Translations under genes and position numbers: made by a program
Part shown: positions 17,502 through 27,187 of the stretch, in pieces
How the letters are laid out: each line of letters begins with the position of its first letter
How positions within the stretch are numbered: the stretch's first letter is position 1
The notes under the pieces: model-generated
What the model saw: only the letters and a program-made list of their open reading frames with translations
Told to the model about the DNA's origin: nothing
The model's database searches: none
Source: Scytonema sp045865695
Lineage (GTDB): Bacteria > Cyanobacteriota > Cyanobacteriia > Cyanobacteriales > Nostocaceae
Direction: 5' to 3'
DNA length: 64,000 bases
Assembly: GCF_045865695.1 (NCBI RefSeq)
Contig: NZ_BAACAP010000242.1
Span: 1-64,000 of the forward strand

Positions 17502-17963
17502 GTGAATCTCAACCTCAACCCAGAACACCTCCAAATCATCTACACACAAGCCGAAACCACCTACCCAGAAGAGTGCTGCGGTCTACTCTTAGGTATTCTA
17601 ACCGACCAAAACAAAACAGTAATAGAAGTCATACCAACAGAAAATGCCTGGTCAGAGACATCAGACCCCTTCGGAGATATTACAGCAAGCAAACAACGAA
17701 GATACACGATCGCACCCCAAGTCATGCTAAAAGTGCAAAAAGAAGCACGCGATCGCAACCTGAACATCATAGGTATTTATCACTCCCACATCAACAATCC
17801 AGCAAACCCATCTGAATTTGACCGCCAATTAGCTTGGCAAGAATACTCATATCTCATTATCTCCGTCATAAATGGCAAAGTGACTGACATAAAAAGTTGG
17901 ATTTTGAACGATAATCATCAATTTCAACAAGAAGCCATCGATACGGGGAATCTCGAAGAATAA
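17502..17963 (+). CDS. M67 family JAMM metallopeptidase
   Basis: An approximately 153-aa Mov34/MPN/PAD-1-like peptidase. The JAMM zinc site is seen in IIGIYHSHINNPANPSEFD (His-x-His, then Ser and Asp), with Glu in YPEECCGLL. GTG 17502 is chosen because the earlier GTG at 17484 lies in the inverted repeat. Its neighbour is a MoeB-rhodanese protein. Such pairs usually trim and activate ubiquitin-like sulfur carriers, as in MoaD/ThiS or cysteine synthesis pathways. Confidence 0.82.
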   Translation: MNLNLNPEHLQIIYTQAETTYPEECCGLLLGILTDQNKTVIEVIPTENAWSETSDPFGDITASKQRRYTIAPQVMLKVQKEARDRNLNIIGIYHSHINNPANPSEFDRQLAWQEYSYLIISVINGKVTDIKSWILNDNHQFQQEAIDTGNLEE

Positions 17964-18060
17964 TAATTGTAATGTTTTATGCACCAGTCTTCACTCACGA
18001 CTCCCAATGACACACAATTTTCGATAGGATAATAAATCCGCGCTTCCTCATCAAATTGTT

Positions 18061-19233
18061 ATGCTTAATCCCAATCTGGATGAAATCCAGCTAACACGAG
18101 AAGAATACGAAAGGTACTCCCGCCACCTCATTTTACCTGAAGTGGGGATGGAGGGACAAAAACGCTTGAAAGCAGCTAGCGTGTTGTGTATCGGTACTGG
18201 TGGCTTGGGTTCGCCACTGCTATTATATTTAGCAGCAGCTGGGATCGGACGCATTGGTATCGTTGATTTCGATGTTGTTGATACCTCCAATCTGCAACGT
18301 CAAGTCATTCACGGCACGTCTTGGGTAGGTAAACCCAAGATTGAATCAGCAAAAGATCGCATTCACGAAATCAATCCCCACTGTCAGGTAGATTTATACG
18401 AAACTCGCCTGACTTCGGAAAATGCCCTCGATATTATCCGACCCTACGATATCGTGGTAGATGGTACCGATAACTTCCCAACGCGGTATTTAGTCAACGA
18501 TGCTTGTGTACTGTTAGATAAGCCCAACGTTTACGGTTCTATTTTCAGGTTTGAAGGGCAGGCTACAGTCTTTAACTACGAAGGCGGACCAAACTACCGC
18601 GACCTTTATCCAGAACCACCACCACCAGGAATGGTTCCTTCTTGTGCAGAAGGTGGGGTACTAGGAATTTTGCCAGGGATGATTGGTGTGATTCAAGCTA
18701 CGGAAACTGTCAAAATCATTCTCGGTAATGGGACGACTTTGAGTGGAAGATTATTGCTGTACAACGCCCTAGAGATGAAATTCCGGGAATTGAAGTTACG
18801 TCCTAACCCAATTCGCCCGGTCATTGAAAAACTGATAGACTACGAGCAATTCTGCGGTATCCCACAAGCCAAAGCACAAGAGGAGAAACAGCAGATGGAA
18901 ATTCCAGAAATGACAGTGCAAGAATTAAAGGAATTGCTAGATGGCAGTGTAAAAGATTTTGTGTTGCTAGATGTCCGCAATCTCCACGAGTACGAAATAG
19001 CTAAAATTCCCGGTTCTGTTTTAATACCTTTACCAGAAATTGAAAATGGTGAAGGAGTCACAAAGGTACGGGAATTAGTAAACGGTCATCGATTGATTGC
19101 TCATTGTAAATCAGGTATGCGTTCCACAAAAGCTCTCAATATCCTTAAAGAAGCAGGAATCGAGGGGACAAATGTGAAGGGTGGTATTCTTGCTTGGAGT
19201 AAGGAAATCGACCCATCAGTACCAAGTTATTAG
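18061..19233 (+). CDS. moeB: adenylyltransferase/sulfurtransferase MoeB-rhodanese
   Basis: A 390-aa E1-like enzyme. The ThiF domain (1-260) has the nucleotide motif GTGGLGSPLLLYLAAAGIG, the Arg of SNLQRQVIH, and a Cys in VPSCAEGGVLG. The C-terminal rhodanese domain (285-385) has DVRNLHEYEIAKIPGS and the active-site loop HCKSGMRS. It adenylates and then sulfurates MoaD- or ThiS-like carriers. It lies 97 bp after the JAMM peptidase on the same strand. Confidence 0.9.
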   Translation: MLNPNLDEIQLTREEYERYSRHLILPEVGMEGQKRLKAASVLCIGTGGLGSPLLLYLAAAGIGRIGIVDFDVVDTSNLQRQVIHGTSWVGKPKIESAKDRIHEINPHCQVDLYETRLTSENALDIIRPYDIVVDGTDNFPTRYLVNDACVLLDKPNVYGSIFRFEGQATVFNYEGGPNYRDLYPEPPPPGMVPSCAEGGVLGILPGMIGVIQATETVKIILGNGTTLSGRLLLYNALEMKFRELKLRPNPIRPVIEKLIDYEQFCGIPQAKAQEEKQQMEIPEMTVQELKELLDGSVKDFVLLDVRNLHEYEIAKIPGSVLIPLPEIENGEGVTKVRELVNGHRLIAHCKSGMRSTKALNILKEAGIEGTNVKGGILAWSKEIDPSVPSY

Positions 19234-19796
19234 AAACGGAACTGCATTCGATGTAAAAAAACTAAACAAATTAAACTTCTTGTGGGGTGGGCGTCCTCGC
19301 CCGTCCATCCTCTTTATTTAGAAAATGGAAAAACACACCGAAAGCACAGCGCGATCGCATATTTTATGGTTGCAAGTTTGCAGTTTGGCAGGAGTGCAAG
19401 GGGGAGGGAACCGGAAATCTGATTTCCCCCCCTATCCATGGGGGAGACTAAGGGAGGGAAATCTACTTCTGTGTACACCATAGCTTGCCAAGTATCACCT
19501 CAGAATTATTTCTCTCAAAAAAGAATTTTATAAGTGTTTAAGTCCATACTTTTAAACATAAAAATTTACCGCTCGCTGACCACTGGTCACTGGTAACTGG
19601 TTACTGTTACAGCCTATTTCCTAGGTAATGAGTAATATTACTTTACATACTTCTTTTGATAGCCAACAAATTATCTTTTGTAACAAAGTTTGACCCGTTA
19701 GAATCGTCTGATGAGAAGATATCCTGTGCTCAAAAAAGTTATATACTGAAAGTATAAAAATTGTTCTATGAATACCTTGAAAAGGAGGAAGTTCAT

Positions 19797-19868
19797 ATGC
19801 TCGCTATAGTCGCCTTCTTTGCTGGCTATGCAGCTCTATCTGCATACTTTATTTCTGTTGTTGAGTAG
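19797..19868 (+). CDS. possible 23-aa one-helix membrane protein
   Basis: An ATG with an excellent ribosome-binding site (AAAAGGAGG, 5-6 bases upstream) opens MLAIVAFFAGYAALSAY and then FISVVE, a single hydrophobic helix. Size and shape are those of small thylakoid subunits, but I do not recognise it. It is the only coding signal in the 780 bp between moeB and the diguanylate cyclase, apart from MITE debris (19280-19310) and heptamers (19576-19610). Confidence 0.5.
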   Translation: MLAIVAFFAGYAALSAYFISVVE

Positions 19869-19880
19869 TCGTATAAAGCC

Positions 19881-19987
19881 TGCTTCCTTGTATCTAATGT
19901 TATCGCATTGTACTCAAACTTGTTCTTAGTGTTATTTTAATTATTTAAAGTTGAAATAGCAGAAGAAAACATTAGATTCAGGAAGCA
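19881..19987. repeat. long-range inverted repeat downstream of the small ORF
   Basis: GCTTCCTTGTATCTAATGTT (19881-19900) is matched by the inverse AACATTAGATTCAGGAAGC (19969-19987) with few mismatches. An RNA from the small ORF could fold across this 107-nt region. Confidence 0.45.
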
Positions 19988-20011
19988 AAGTTTTATATAT
20001 TTTTTATTTTT

Positions 20012-22270
20012 TCACTGGTCACTAGTCACTGAATTGCTGGTCACTGTTTCTTGACGAAATGCGGTAACGACGCGATCGCGTCCTGACTGTTTGGCACAAT
20101 ATAAAGCAGTATCAGCAGCTTGAATGACTGCCCCTGGTGTTAAACCGTGCATTGGAAAAAGTGAGACTCCTAGTGATAGAGAAATTCTGCTAAGTGACTG
20201 GTGACGGTATTGCAGATCTAACTGCTTAGCACCTTCGCGTATTTGCTCTGCGCGTTCCAAGCAAATTTCTAAGGTTGTTTCTGGTAATACAATCAAAAAC
20301 TCCTCACCGCCATAACGGCAAGCAATATCAGCTTGGCGAATTTGTTGTTTAAAAAATCCGCCGAGTTCTCGCAAAACTGTATCGCCTGCTTCATGACCGT
20401 AAACATCATTGAAGCCTTTGAAGCGATCGACATCTATCATAATGATACCTACCGAGTATTGCTTGCGTTCTGCTCGGTATATTTCTTTTTCTAAAAACTC
20501 ATCTAGATAGCGTCGATTGAACAAACCAGTGAGGGGGTCGCGAGTGCTTTGCTGTTGAAGTGCTTCGCGTAACTTTAAATTTGCTAGAGCCAGTGCAATA
20601 TGTTCGGAAACTCTAGAGGCTAACTGTTGTTTTGATTTTGTAAATTGTCCCTCTTGTTGTGAAGTCAAATACAACATTCCTAAAGCTTCTCCTTGTGCCA
20701 TCATAGGAACGCAAAGAGATTCACCACACCAATCCTGACTCATATGCGTACACTGCAAACCACTGCATTTAGACTCTACAAAATGAGTGCGTCCTCGCCT
20801 TAGTCCCCAACATTCTTCAGGCGTAAACAATTTTTTACTCGATAATGTTGAGGTTCCCCAAGTCGTTACGGCTTCTACTAAATATTTTGAAGGGCTAATA
20901 ATAAAAACTCCTCCCGACATATCAGGAAACAAGCTTTGAACAAAATGAGCAATAACTTTATAAGCTTCCTCATTTTTCATACACGCTTGTAGAAAGTCAC
21001 TCATTTGACTGAGTAAAGCAATTTCATTGTTGCGAGTTTCTAGTTCTTTCACCCAAGAAGACAACTGTTCGTTGGCTTGCTTAAGGGCTGCTTCAGTTTG
21101 CTTGCGTTCAGTAATATCTCGATTAACTTCAATTGTTGCTGTAGGCTGACCTTGTTCGTTGTAAAGCGGTACGACGACTTTTTCGCATACCCCCTCAGTA
21201 CCATCTTTGCGCGTGAAATTCATTTCACCAGTCCAGCGACCTGTATCTAAAGTTCGCTCTATGATTTTTTCTGCCATCACAGTAGAATTTTCCGACTTAT
21301 GAAGAACTTCTTGTGTTGTTCCGAGCGATCGCACTCTAGCATATCCGAACATTCTTTCTGCCGCGCTGTTGCAGTCAATAATATTACCAGATAAGTCAGT
21401 AATAATAATGCTATCGGAAATATTTTCAAAAATACATGCTTGTTGTTTTAGAGTTTCTTCTACTAGTTTACGCTCGGTGATGTCTAAAAGTTGAAATACA
21501 AAGTATAATGGAACACCATGAAGCTCGCGCACGAGTGAAGCACTTAAAAGCACCCAGACAACGTGTCCCCGTTTGTGAATGTACCGCTTTTCAAAATTGC
21601 AATAGCGAACTTCTCCATTTAATAATTGATTGCTGTAGTTAAGACTGAGCTCTACATCATCTGGATGAGTTATGGCTGGAAAAGTTGTAGACAAGAGTTC
21701 TTCTTGTGAGTAACCAGTAATTTCACATAAAGCACGATTCACTTGTAGCCATCGACCATCTGTTGCGGTTAATGCCATACCAATTGCAGCAGAATCAAAA
21801 GCACTGCGAAAGCGCTCATTACTCTCTCGTAGCGCTTCCTCCACCCTTTGACGTTCTGCAATCTCGCGTTCTAATACTTGATTGGCTGTTATAAGTTGTG
21901 TCAAGTTGGGAAGAACAAGGGCTTGAGGCATTGCTTGCACGAGCATTACACCTGCCACGAGTGAAGTAGTAGCTGTTATTGCTTTGACACTACCTGAAAA
22001 CCAGTACGCTGGATGCCATAGCGTCCATATTGCCACTAGATGCGTTGTTCCACAACAGAGAATAAATACACTAAATAGGTAAAACACCCAGTAGAAAGGT
22101 AAATCTTGCCGTTTATAAGGAAAATAAAGAAGCACGATTGAAATGGTATAGTAGGCAAGTGCAGTTAAAGAGTCAGATACAGTATGCAGTAATACCAAAT
22201 TTGGCTTCCAAAGGTAGCATTGCCCGTGGGGGATAAACTGTATCATTATTAATTGAAGAAAATTTAGCAT
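20012..22270 (-). CDS. ethylene-receptor-type diguanylate cyclase (PAS-PAS-GAF-GGDEF)
   Basis: A 752-aa membrane sensor. Residues 1-125 match the ethylene-binding domain of plant ETR1: FIPHGQCYLW, then three helices with the Cu(I)-ligand motif CCGTTHLVAIWTLWHP. Two PAS domains (about 145-400), a coiled region, a GAF domain (430-580) and GGDEF follow (RDPLTGLFNRR; active site CRYGGEEF), so it should make c-di-GMP. The last residues (SNSVTSDQ) are encoded by heptamer repeats. A Crp-type regulator lies 16 bp upstream, possibly in one operon. Confidence 0.88.
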   Translation of the reverse strand: MLNFLQLIMIQFIPHGQCYLWKPNLVLLHTVSDSLTALAYYTISIVLLYFPYKRQDLPFYWVFYLFSVFILCCGTTHLVAIWTLWHPAYWFSGSVKAITATTSLVAGVMLVQAMPQALVLPNLTQLITANQVLEREIAERQRVEEALRESNERFRSAFDSAAIGMALTATDGRWLQVNRALCEITGYSQEELLSTTFPAITHPDDVELSLNYSNQLLNGEVRYCNFEKRYIHKRGHVVWVLLSASLVRELHGVPLYFVFQLLDITERKLVEETLKQQACIFENISDSIIITDLSGNIIDCNSAAERMFGYARVRSLGTTQEVLHKSENSTVMAEKIIERTLDTGRWTGEMNFTRKDGTEGVCEKVVVPLYNEQGQPTATIEVNRDITERKQTEAALKQANEQLSSWVKELETRNNEIALLSQMSDFLQACMKNEEAYKVIAHFVQSLFPDMSGGVFIISPSKYLVEAVTTWGTSTLSSKKLFTPEECWGLRRGRTHFVESKCSGLQCTHMSQDWCGESLCVPMMAQGEALGMLYLTSQQEGQFTKSKQQLASRVSEHIALALANLKLREALQQQSTRDPLTGLFNRRYLDEFLEKEIYRAERKQYSVGIIMIDVDRFKGFNDVYGHEAGDTVLRELGGFFKQQIRQADIACRYGGEEFLIVLPETTLEICLERAEQIREGAKQLDLQYRHQSLSRISLSLGVSLFPMHGLTPGAVIQAADTALYCAKQSGRDRVVTAFRQETVTSNSVTSDQ

Positions 22271-22286
22271 ATTGACTCGACCTTCT

Positions 22287-23009
22287 CTAATTTCCCCTAA
22301 TCCATCGATCTAACTCTGTCCTGGAAATGTCATAACATTCACAAGCAATTGTTTCTAACTCAAGCCGATTTAAAATTGTTATCTCACCGCGATCGTAATC
22401 AATCAGTCTTGATGTACGTAGTTTTCTTGCTACTGCCCCAACACTGGCACGGCGTACTCCCAATATTTGAGATAAAGATTCCTGAGTCAGTGGGAACTTA
22501 TTTTTTCTCATGCGATCGTGAATCATTAGCAGCCAACGACACATACGTTGTTCCACTGAGTGAAAATTATTACAAGCTACAGATTGAGAAATTTGTACGA
22601 TTAACACGTGCGTGTACTGCAGAAGAACCTCTTGCAGTAGCGTTTTCTCGCACATTACTGTTTTGAATATATCTGTACGCATTCGCACAGCCTCCCCAGA
22701 AATCTGTACCACTGCCCTAAGAGGTGTTGTTGGAATTCCTAAGACTACAGAAATACCTACCATCCCTTCGTAACCTATTAAACCCACTTCAGCTTGAGTC
22801 CCATCTGCCATTGTTGTCAGTAGAGAAACAACACTATGAATTGGGAAGTACACGTAGTCTATAGATCGTCCGGGTTGAAACAGAACTTGCTTGAAACTGA
22901 GAGGAACAGTTTCTAGATGAGGAAGTAATTTTCGATAGACTTCATCGGGTAGTACCGATAACAGCCTATTGTCGATCGGTGATTGAACTGTTTTAGCCAT
23001 TGGGAACAC
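22287..23009 (-). CDS. Crp/Fnr family transcriptional regulator
   Basis: A 240-aa regulator: cyclic-nucleotide-type beta-barrel (residues 20-130, FKQVLFQPGRSIDYVYF) and C-terminal winged helix (LTQESLSQILGVRRASVGAV). The cAMP-binding signature is not conserved, so the ligand is unknown. ATG at codon 4 (MAKTVQSP) is an alternative start. Same strand and 16 bp before the diguanylate cyclase. Confidence 0.87.
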   Translation of the reverse strand: MFPMAKTVQSPIDNRLLSVLPDEVYRKLLPHLETVPLSFKQVLFQPGRSIDYVYFPIHSVVSLLTTMADGTQAEVGLIGYEGMVGISVVLGIPTTPLRAVVQISGEAVRMRTDIFKTVMCEKTLLQEVLLQYTHVLIVQISQSVACNNFHSVEQRMCRWLLMIHDRMRKNKFPLTQESLSQILGVRRASVGAVARKLRTSRLIDYDRGEITILNRLELETIACECYDISRTELDRWIRGN

Positions 23010-24024
23010 TATGAGCTACATCGATAATACCCGTATCTAGTAAAGTGCCATCACACATTTAAGTTAAATATGATGCATTAAATTTCTTGATTAAATTTAG
23101 ATAAAGTAGCAAATAATTACTTACAATTAGTTATTTATGCTACTTACTGCGAGCGGACATCTTTGTTGATACGAGTATATTGATGTCACTTAGAATTGAT
23201 GAATTAATATAACTGAAGTTTGATGAACGCTAGCGTACAACAATACCGTACAGAATTTACACAAAATTAACTCTCCAATACCCAAAACCAGTACCGATAA
23301 TACAAAAAAAGAGGGTATTTTTGATTTTTGAAATGTATAAATTCTTTATATTTTCTCAGAAAACGGGATATTGCTAGATTAGATTATTTTTGTCATTGCT
23401 TTTTATTTACATTATTAATTCCATTTGTTCTTCTCTCCCAAGCAAGAAAATTTAGAGGCATAAAATATGCAGCTAGAATTCAGCAAGATAGAGTTTTTAT
23501 CCATCAAGTAATCGTCTGAAATCTAGGTAGAAATATAATGATATCAAAAATATTTTTCTGCTAATAAAAAATATTTATTTCTCTAGCAGCCCTAAATCAT
23601 TTGTAAAAATTGTGAATACCGTAGGGTGGGTTATGCCGCACAAAAGTATTAGTGGTGGGCATTGCCTACCCAGCCCTTTCAACACGAACGCTTGTACTAA
23701 CTTTTTGCCCCAAAATCAATGCTCAATTAACCCTTATGCGATCGGGCTTACGAAATATTGTGCAAAAAAATGCCCAACTCAACGACCAATATATCGATCG
23801 TTTTTGATGTACTTTCCCATGAAAGAGCATCGATAGCCAAAAGACCTCATTTTTCGATCTAGTCTGGAAGCGTGTTTCAGCGTTCCTTGAAATAGTTCAT
23901 TTGTTCGCGTTGAAAGGGTTGGTAGGGCTAAAGCCCACCATTCGCCGTTGTAGGGCATAGCCCCACTACAAAGTTCGGTAATTTTAAAGCCCAAAGGGAG
24001 TAGTTTCCGGTCACTGGTCACTGG
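23010..24024. other. 1-kb gene-free region with dispersed repeats
   Basis: The first half (23010-23600) is AT-rich and holds the promoter side of the Crp gene; no convincing gene was seen. The second half holds an imperfect 44-bp inverted repeat: GTGGGCATTGCCTACCC at 23655 onward, then CCCTTTCAACACGAAC, matched in inverse by about 23906-23950. This fits a MITE-like unit of roughly 300 bp. Confidence 0.5.
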
Positions 24025-24043
24025 TCACTGGTCACTGGTCACT
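24007..24043. repeat. heptamer array overlapping the holB stop
   Basis: Five or so copies of GGTCACT run into the 3' end of holB, so its last codons (SVTSDQ, stop) come from the repeat. Confidence 0.75.
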
Positions 24044-24948
24044 GATAAAAACATACATTCCCAAACAAGACGCGGTTGAGCATAGCTCAGTAAGAATTTG
24101 CGAGCTTGTTCTAACTGTTGAATAATGCTTGGTTGACGCCATTGCTCCCAATAAGACTGCTGTAGATAATCGACTAACCATAACTGGGCTTCAGTATCTA
24201 AATTTTTATCAATTTGTCTGGCTAATTCCAAAGCTTCACGATAAGAAGAAGGGAATTTTGTAACGGCTTGCAAAATCTCCTTGGGAATAGCTTGTAATTG
24301 TTGATAAGATGCGACCGCATCTCCAGGACTACCTACTGCAACTCTCAGCACCGCCGGATATTGTAGTATATCCGTATGCCCCGTGCGTGTTAAAACCTCA
24401 GCCATAGCAGTCGCATTAAGTCGGTGAAAAGCAATACGCTGACAGCGAGATACAATTGTAGACAAAACAGATTCTTGTGTTGGTGCAATTAAAATCAGCG
24501 TTGCTCGTCCCGGTTCTTCAAGAGTTTTTAGTAAGGCGTTTGCTGCTGCTTCAGCCATCGTTTCTGCTTGCTCTAACACCACTATCTTTCTAGAGACTTC
24601 TAGCGGGGGACGACTGAGAAATTCAATAATTTGCCGTATCTGTTCGAGACGAATGACAGGCGGGGCTTTACGCTTTAGCCCCTTTTCTTCGGCTTCTTTG
24701 GATGTCAGGCGTTGACCCTGATGCTGATAAGTTGGTTCTACCCAAAGTAAATCGGGATGGTTCCCCTGGCTTATACGGTTTTGCGATGAGTCAAAAAGCA
24801 TTTCGACAAAACACCGTGCCGCTAAACTCTTTCCAACTCCATCAGGACCCACAAACAGATATGCTGGAGCAATTCGTTGTTTAAGTGCAGCCTGTGTTAA
24901 CAATTCGACTGCCTGTGGTTGTCCTATAAGCGGAGAAAAAGAGTTCAT
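24025..24948 (-). CDS. holB: DNA polymerase III subunit delta prime
   Basis: A 307-aa AAA+ clamp-loader subunit. P-loop GPDGVGKS (54-61 region), sensor segment ANALLKTLEEPGRATLILI and the SRCQRI arginine region are visible. It helps load the sliding clamp at the replication fork. In many cyanobacteria it follows tmk; here an MscS gene and a MITE separate them. Confidence 0.92.
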   Translation of the reverse strand: MNSFSPLIGQPQAVELLTQAALKQRIAPAYLFVGPDGVGKSLAARCFVEMLFDSSQNRISQGNHPDLLWVEPTYQHQGQRLTSKEAEEKGLKRKAPPVIRLEQIRQIIEFLSRPPLEVSRKIVVLEQAETMAEAAANALLKTLEEPGRATLILIAPTQESVLSTIVSRCQRIAFHRLNATAMAEVLTRTGHTDILQYPAVLRVAVGSPGDAVASYQQLQAIPKEILQAVTKFPSSYREALELARQIDKNLDTEAQLWLVDYLQQSYWEQWRQPSIIQQLEQARKFLLSYAQPRLVWECMFLSVTSDQ

Positions 24949-25069
24949 GATTTGTAATAATGAGTAACTGCGTAATATAGCTAAGCGAAACGAGCCATAA
25001 AAGAGTTTTTTTAATTATGATTCAACCAGCAGAAACCGTCAGAATTTTTCAAAAACAAGCAGAATTTCA

Positions 25070-25094
25070 CCCCGACTTCTTTGAGAAATCGGGG
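25070..25094. terminator. hairpin between mscS-like gene and holB
   Basis: CCCCGA (25070-25075) pairs with TCGGGG (25089-25094), with further pairing inside. This is a widespread cyanobacterial palindrome and may separate the transcripts. Confidence 0.4.
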
Positions 25095-25133
25095 ATCTAG
25101 ACCAACTTGACCTGTCAGAATTTCTATGGTTGA

Positions 25134-25991
25134 CTACTGATAGTTTACAGGTGGTTGGATGTAAGCGTTATCAGCACCATTGTAAGATGGCTGACTAACT
25201 GTGTAGCGATGTTCGGGAACTGGATAACCAGCCTCTCCAAAAGCTTCACGGATAACTTTGTTAGTGTCAAAATAGACTTGCCAGTAATGCTCGTTATTGC
25301 AATAGGGTCGCACTGCTAGCAAAGGACCAGCTAAATTGAACTCTAAAATTTCTACATCTGGTGCTGGCTTGGTCAGAACATTGGGAATTTGACTTATTCT
25401 CCCCTTCAATAATTGGATGGCTTCGTTGTGGCTGACATTGTGATGGAGTTGAGCAACTAAATCAACGCGACGGTAGGGATTGGCTGAAAAGTTTTGTATG
25501 TTATCGGAGAAGATTTTATTATTGGCGATAATTGTTTGTACATTGTCGGGTGTATTGATTGAGGTTGTGAACAACCCAATCTCTGTCACAGTACCTGTAA
25601 CACCTCCAGCACAGATAAAATCGCCAACTTTAAAGGGTCTAAAGATAATTAAGAATGCACCAGCTGCAAAGTTAGCTAATAATCCACCCCAAGCTGCACC
25701 AATCGCAATACCTGCGGCTGCTAACAATGCGGCAAAAGAAGTTGTCTCAATTCCAAAGAAACCTAGAAGTGCAACGACTAGAACAATTCTTAGCGTTACA
25801 GAAATGATATTGACAAGATAGGTAACAACTGTTGGATCGACGTGCTGGGTTCTAAAACCGCGCTTTAACAGCTTTAGAGCAAAATCGATTAACTTCTGAC
25901 CAACGATCCACAATGCGATCGCACCCAATAGCTTGAGTCCGAACTCAGTTAATAGTTGGAGTGCAACTCGACTAATCTGATTCAGATCCAT
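25134..25991 (-). CDS. small-conductance mechanosensitive channel (MscS family)
   Basis: A 285-aa membrane channel: three transmembrane helices (about 15-35, 55-80, 85-115), the pore helix with Gly/Ala pattern (AALLAAAGIAIGAAWGGLL), and the beta domain with FKVGDFICAGGVTGTV. It releases solutes under hypo-osmotic stress. Same strand as holB, probably its own transcript. Confidence 0.92.
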   Translation of the reverse strand: MDLNQISRVALQLLTEFGLKLLGAIALWIVGQKLIDFALKLLKRGFRTQHVDPTVVTYLVNIISVTLRIVLVVALLGFFGIETTSFAALLAAAGIAIGAAWGGLLANFAAGAFLIIFRPFKVGDFICAGGVTGTVTEIGLFTTSINTPDNVQTIIANNKIFSDNIQNFSANPYRRVDLVAQLHHNVSHNEAIQLLKGRISQIPNVLTKPAPDVEILEFNLAGPLLAVRPYCNNEHYWQVYFDTNKVIREAFGEAGYPVPEHRYTVSQPSYNGADNAYIQPPVNYQ

Positions 25992-26238
25992 ATAGTTATT
26001 TTTGGTCTTAGAGATAAGGAATACAACGACGTAACGAAGATCTTACATAAATCATATATAACAGTCCTATTTGAGTTGTAAAAATTATTAATTTCCCACT
26101 CGCTAAGATTTCTAAGATAAAGAATAGTTTTAGATTTTTGGACGGAGTTTATAAAGAAATTTTGTATTTTTATTTTTATGTATAACCAATAACTTGTTAA
26201 TAAAAACTTTTTGTGTGTGGGACTGGTGACTAGCGACT

Positions 26239-26454
26239 AGGGATTTCCAAGAAATAAATTATCCATCTTGTGGGATGGGCGTCCTCGCCCGTCCTATACT
26301 GGTGGCGGGCGGGACGCCCCGCAGTCGCCTCAACTCTTGGAACCCCCCGAAGTTTGCGGCTTGGGGGTTTCCCCCAAGCCGCAAACTTCTCTCCGCACAG
26401 CGCTGCTCTCCGCACCACAAGAAGTTCTGGGATATTTTTTATTTGGAAGTCCCT
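26239..26454 (-). mobile_element. MITE-like element, family AGGGAYTTCCAA, copy 2
   Basis: Terminal repeats AGGGATTTCCAA (26239-26250) and TTGGAAGTCCCT (26443-26454). The first 60 bp are the inverse of the right end of copy 1. Nested inside is a perfect 19-bp hairpin (26349-26367 with 26371-26389, loop TTT). It occupies most of the gap between mscS and tmk; the rest (25992-26238) is AT-rich with nothing recognisable. Confidence 0.72.
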
Positions 26455-26504
26455 TAGGGACTGGAGAATGGTTTTTCCAATCCCCAAGCCCCAATCGCCA
26501 ATCC

Positions 26505-27131
26505 CTAATCCCCAAGCCCCAATCCTGTTAGTAACTGTTGAATATCAGCAGTTACTTTATCGATCTCTCGATCGCCATCGAGCGCCACAATTCTTTCTGG
26601 GAATTTTTCAGCTAATGACAAGAACCCCTGACGAACTCGATGGTGAAACTTTAAATCGGCTTGTTCCATACGGTCTAATTTTCGTTTAGCAAGAATTCGA
26701 TTAAAAGAAATTTCTGGGTCTATATCCAGTAAAATTGTTAAATCGCTTTGGAGTCCATCAGTTGCTAAAAAATTGAGTTGCTCGATCGTGTCCAGACTAA
26801 TTCCACGTCCCCAACCTTGATAGGCAATGGTAGAGTCAGTGTAGCGATCGCACAAAACGACTTTTCCCTCTGCTAAGGCTGGTTTAATAATTCCCTCGAC
26901 ATGTTGAGAGCGATCGGCTGCATATAAAAATAACTCTGTCCTATCTGCAATCGAAGTAGTTCCTGATTCTAATAATAATTGACGTAGATACAAACCTAAC
27001 TCCGTACCTCCTGGTTCGCGAGTCACAATTGCAGAAATGTTGAGACTGTGCAGCCATTCTTGAATCCGCTGTATTTGGCTAGTTTTACCGCAACCCTCCA
27101 CGCCTTCAAAAACAATAAATTTACCCTTCAT
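26505..27131 (-). CDS. tmk: thymidylate kinase
   Basis: A 208-aa enzyme that phosphorylates dTMP to dTDP. P-loop FEGVEGCGKTSQ, the DRYTDSTIAYQGWGR motif and the TREPGGTELG substrate segment are all present. Length is normal. Confidence 0.95.
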   Translation of the reverse strand: MKGKFIVFEGVEGCGKTSQIQRIQEWLHSLNISAIVTREPGGTELGLYLRQLLLESGTTSIADRTELFLYAADRSQHVEGIIKPALAEGKVVLCDRYTDSTIAYQGWGRGISLDTIEQLNFLATDGLQSDLTILLDIDPEISFNRILAKRKLDRMEQADLKFHHRVRQGFLSLAEKFPERIVALDGDREIDKVTADIQQLLTGLGLGD

Positions 27132-27187
27132 ATTTTTGAATTTCTATTCTCCATCTTGAATAATTTCCTTATAAAAATAGTCATTAA

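Noticed and set aside
23328..23836. Two plus-strand frames of 60-75 codons in the gene-free region
   Set aside because: Composition follows the AT-rich DNA and a dispersed repeat; no domain, ribosome site or conserved pattern.
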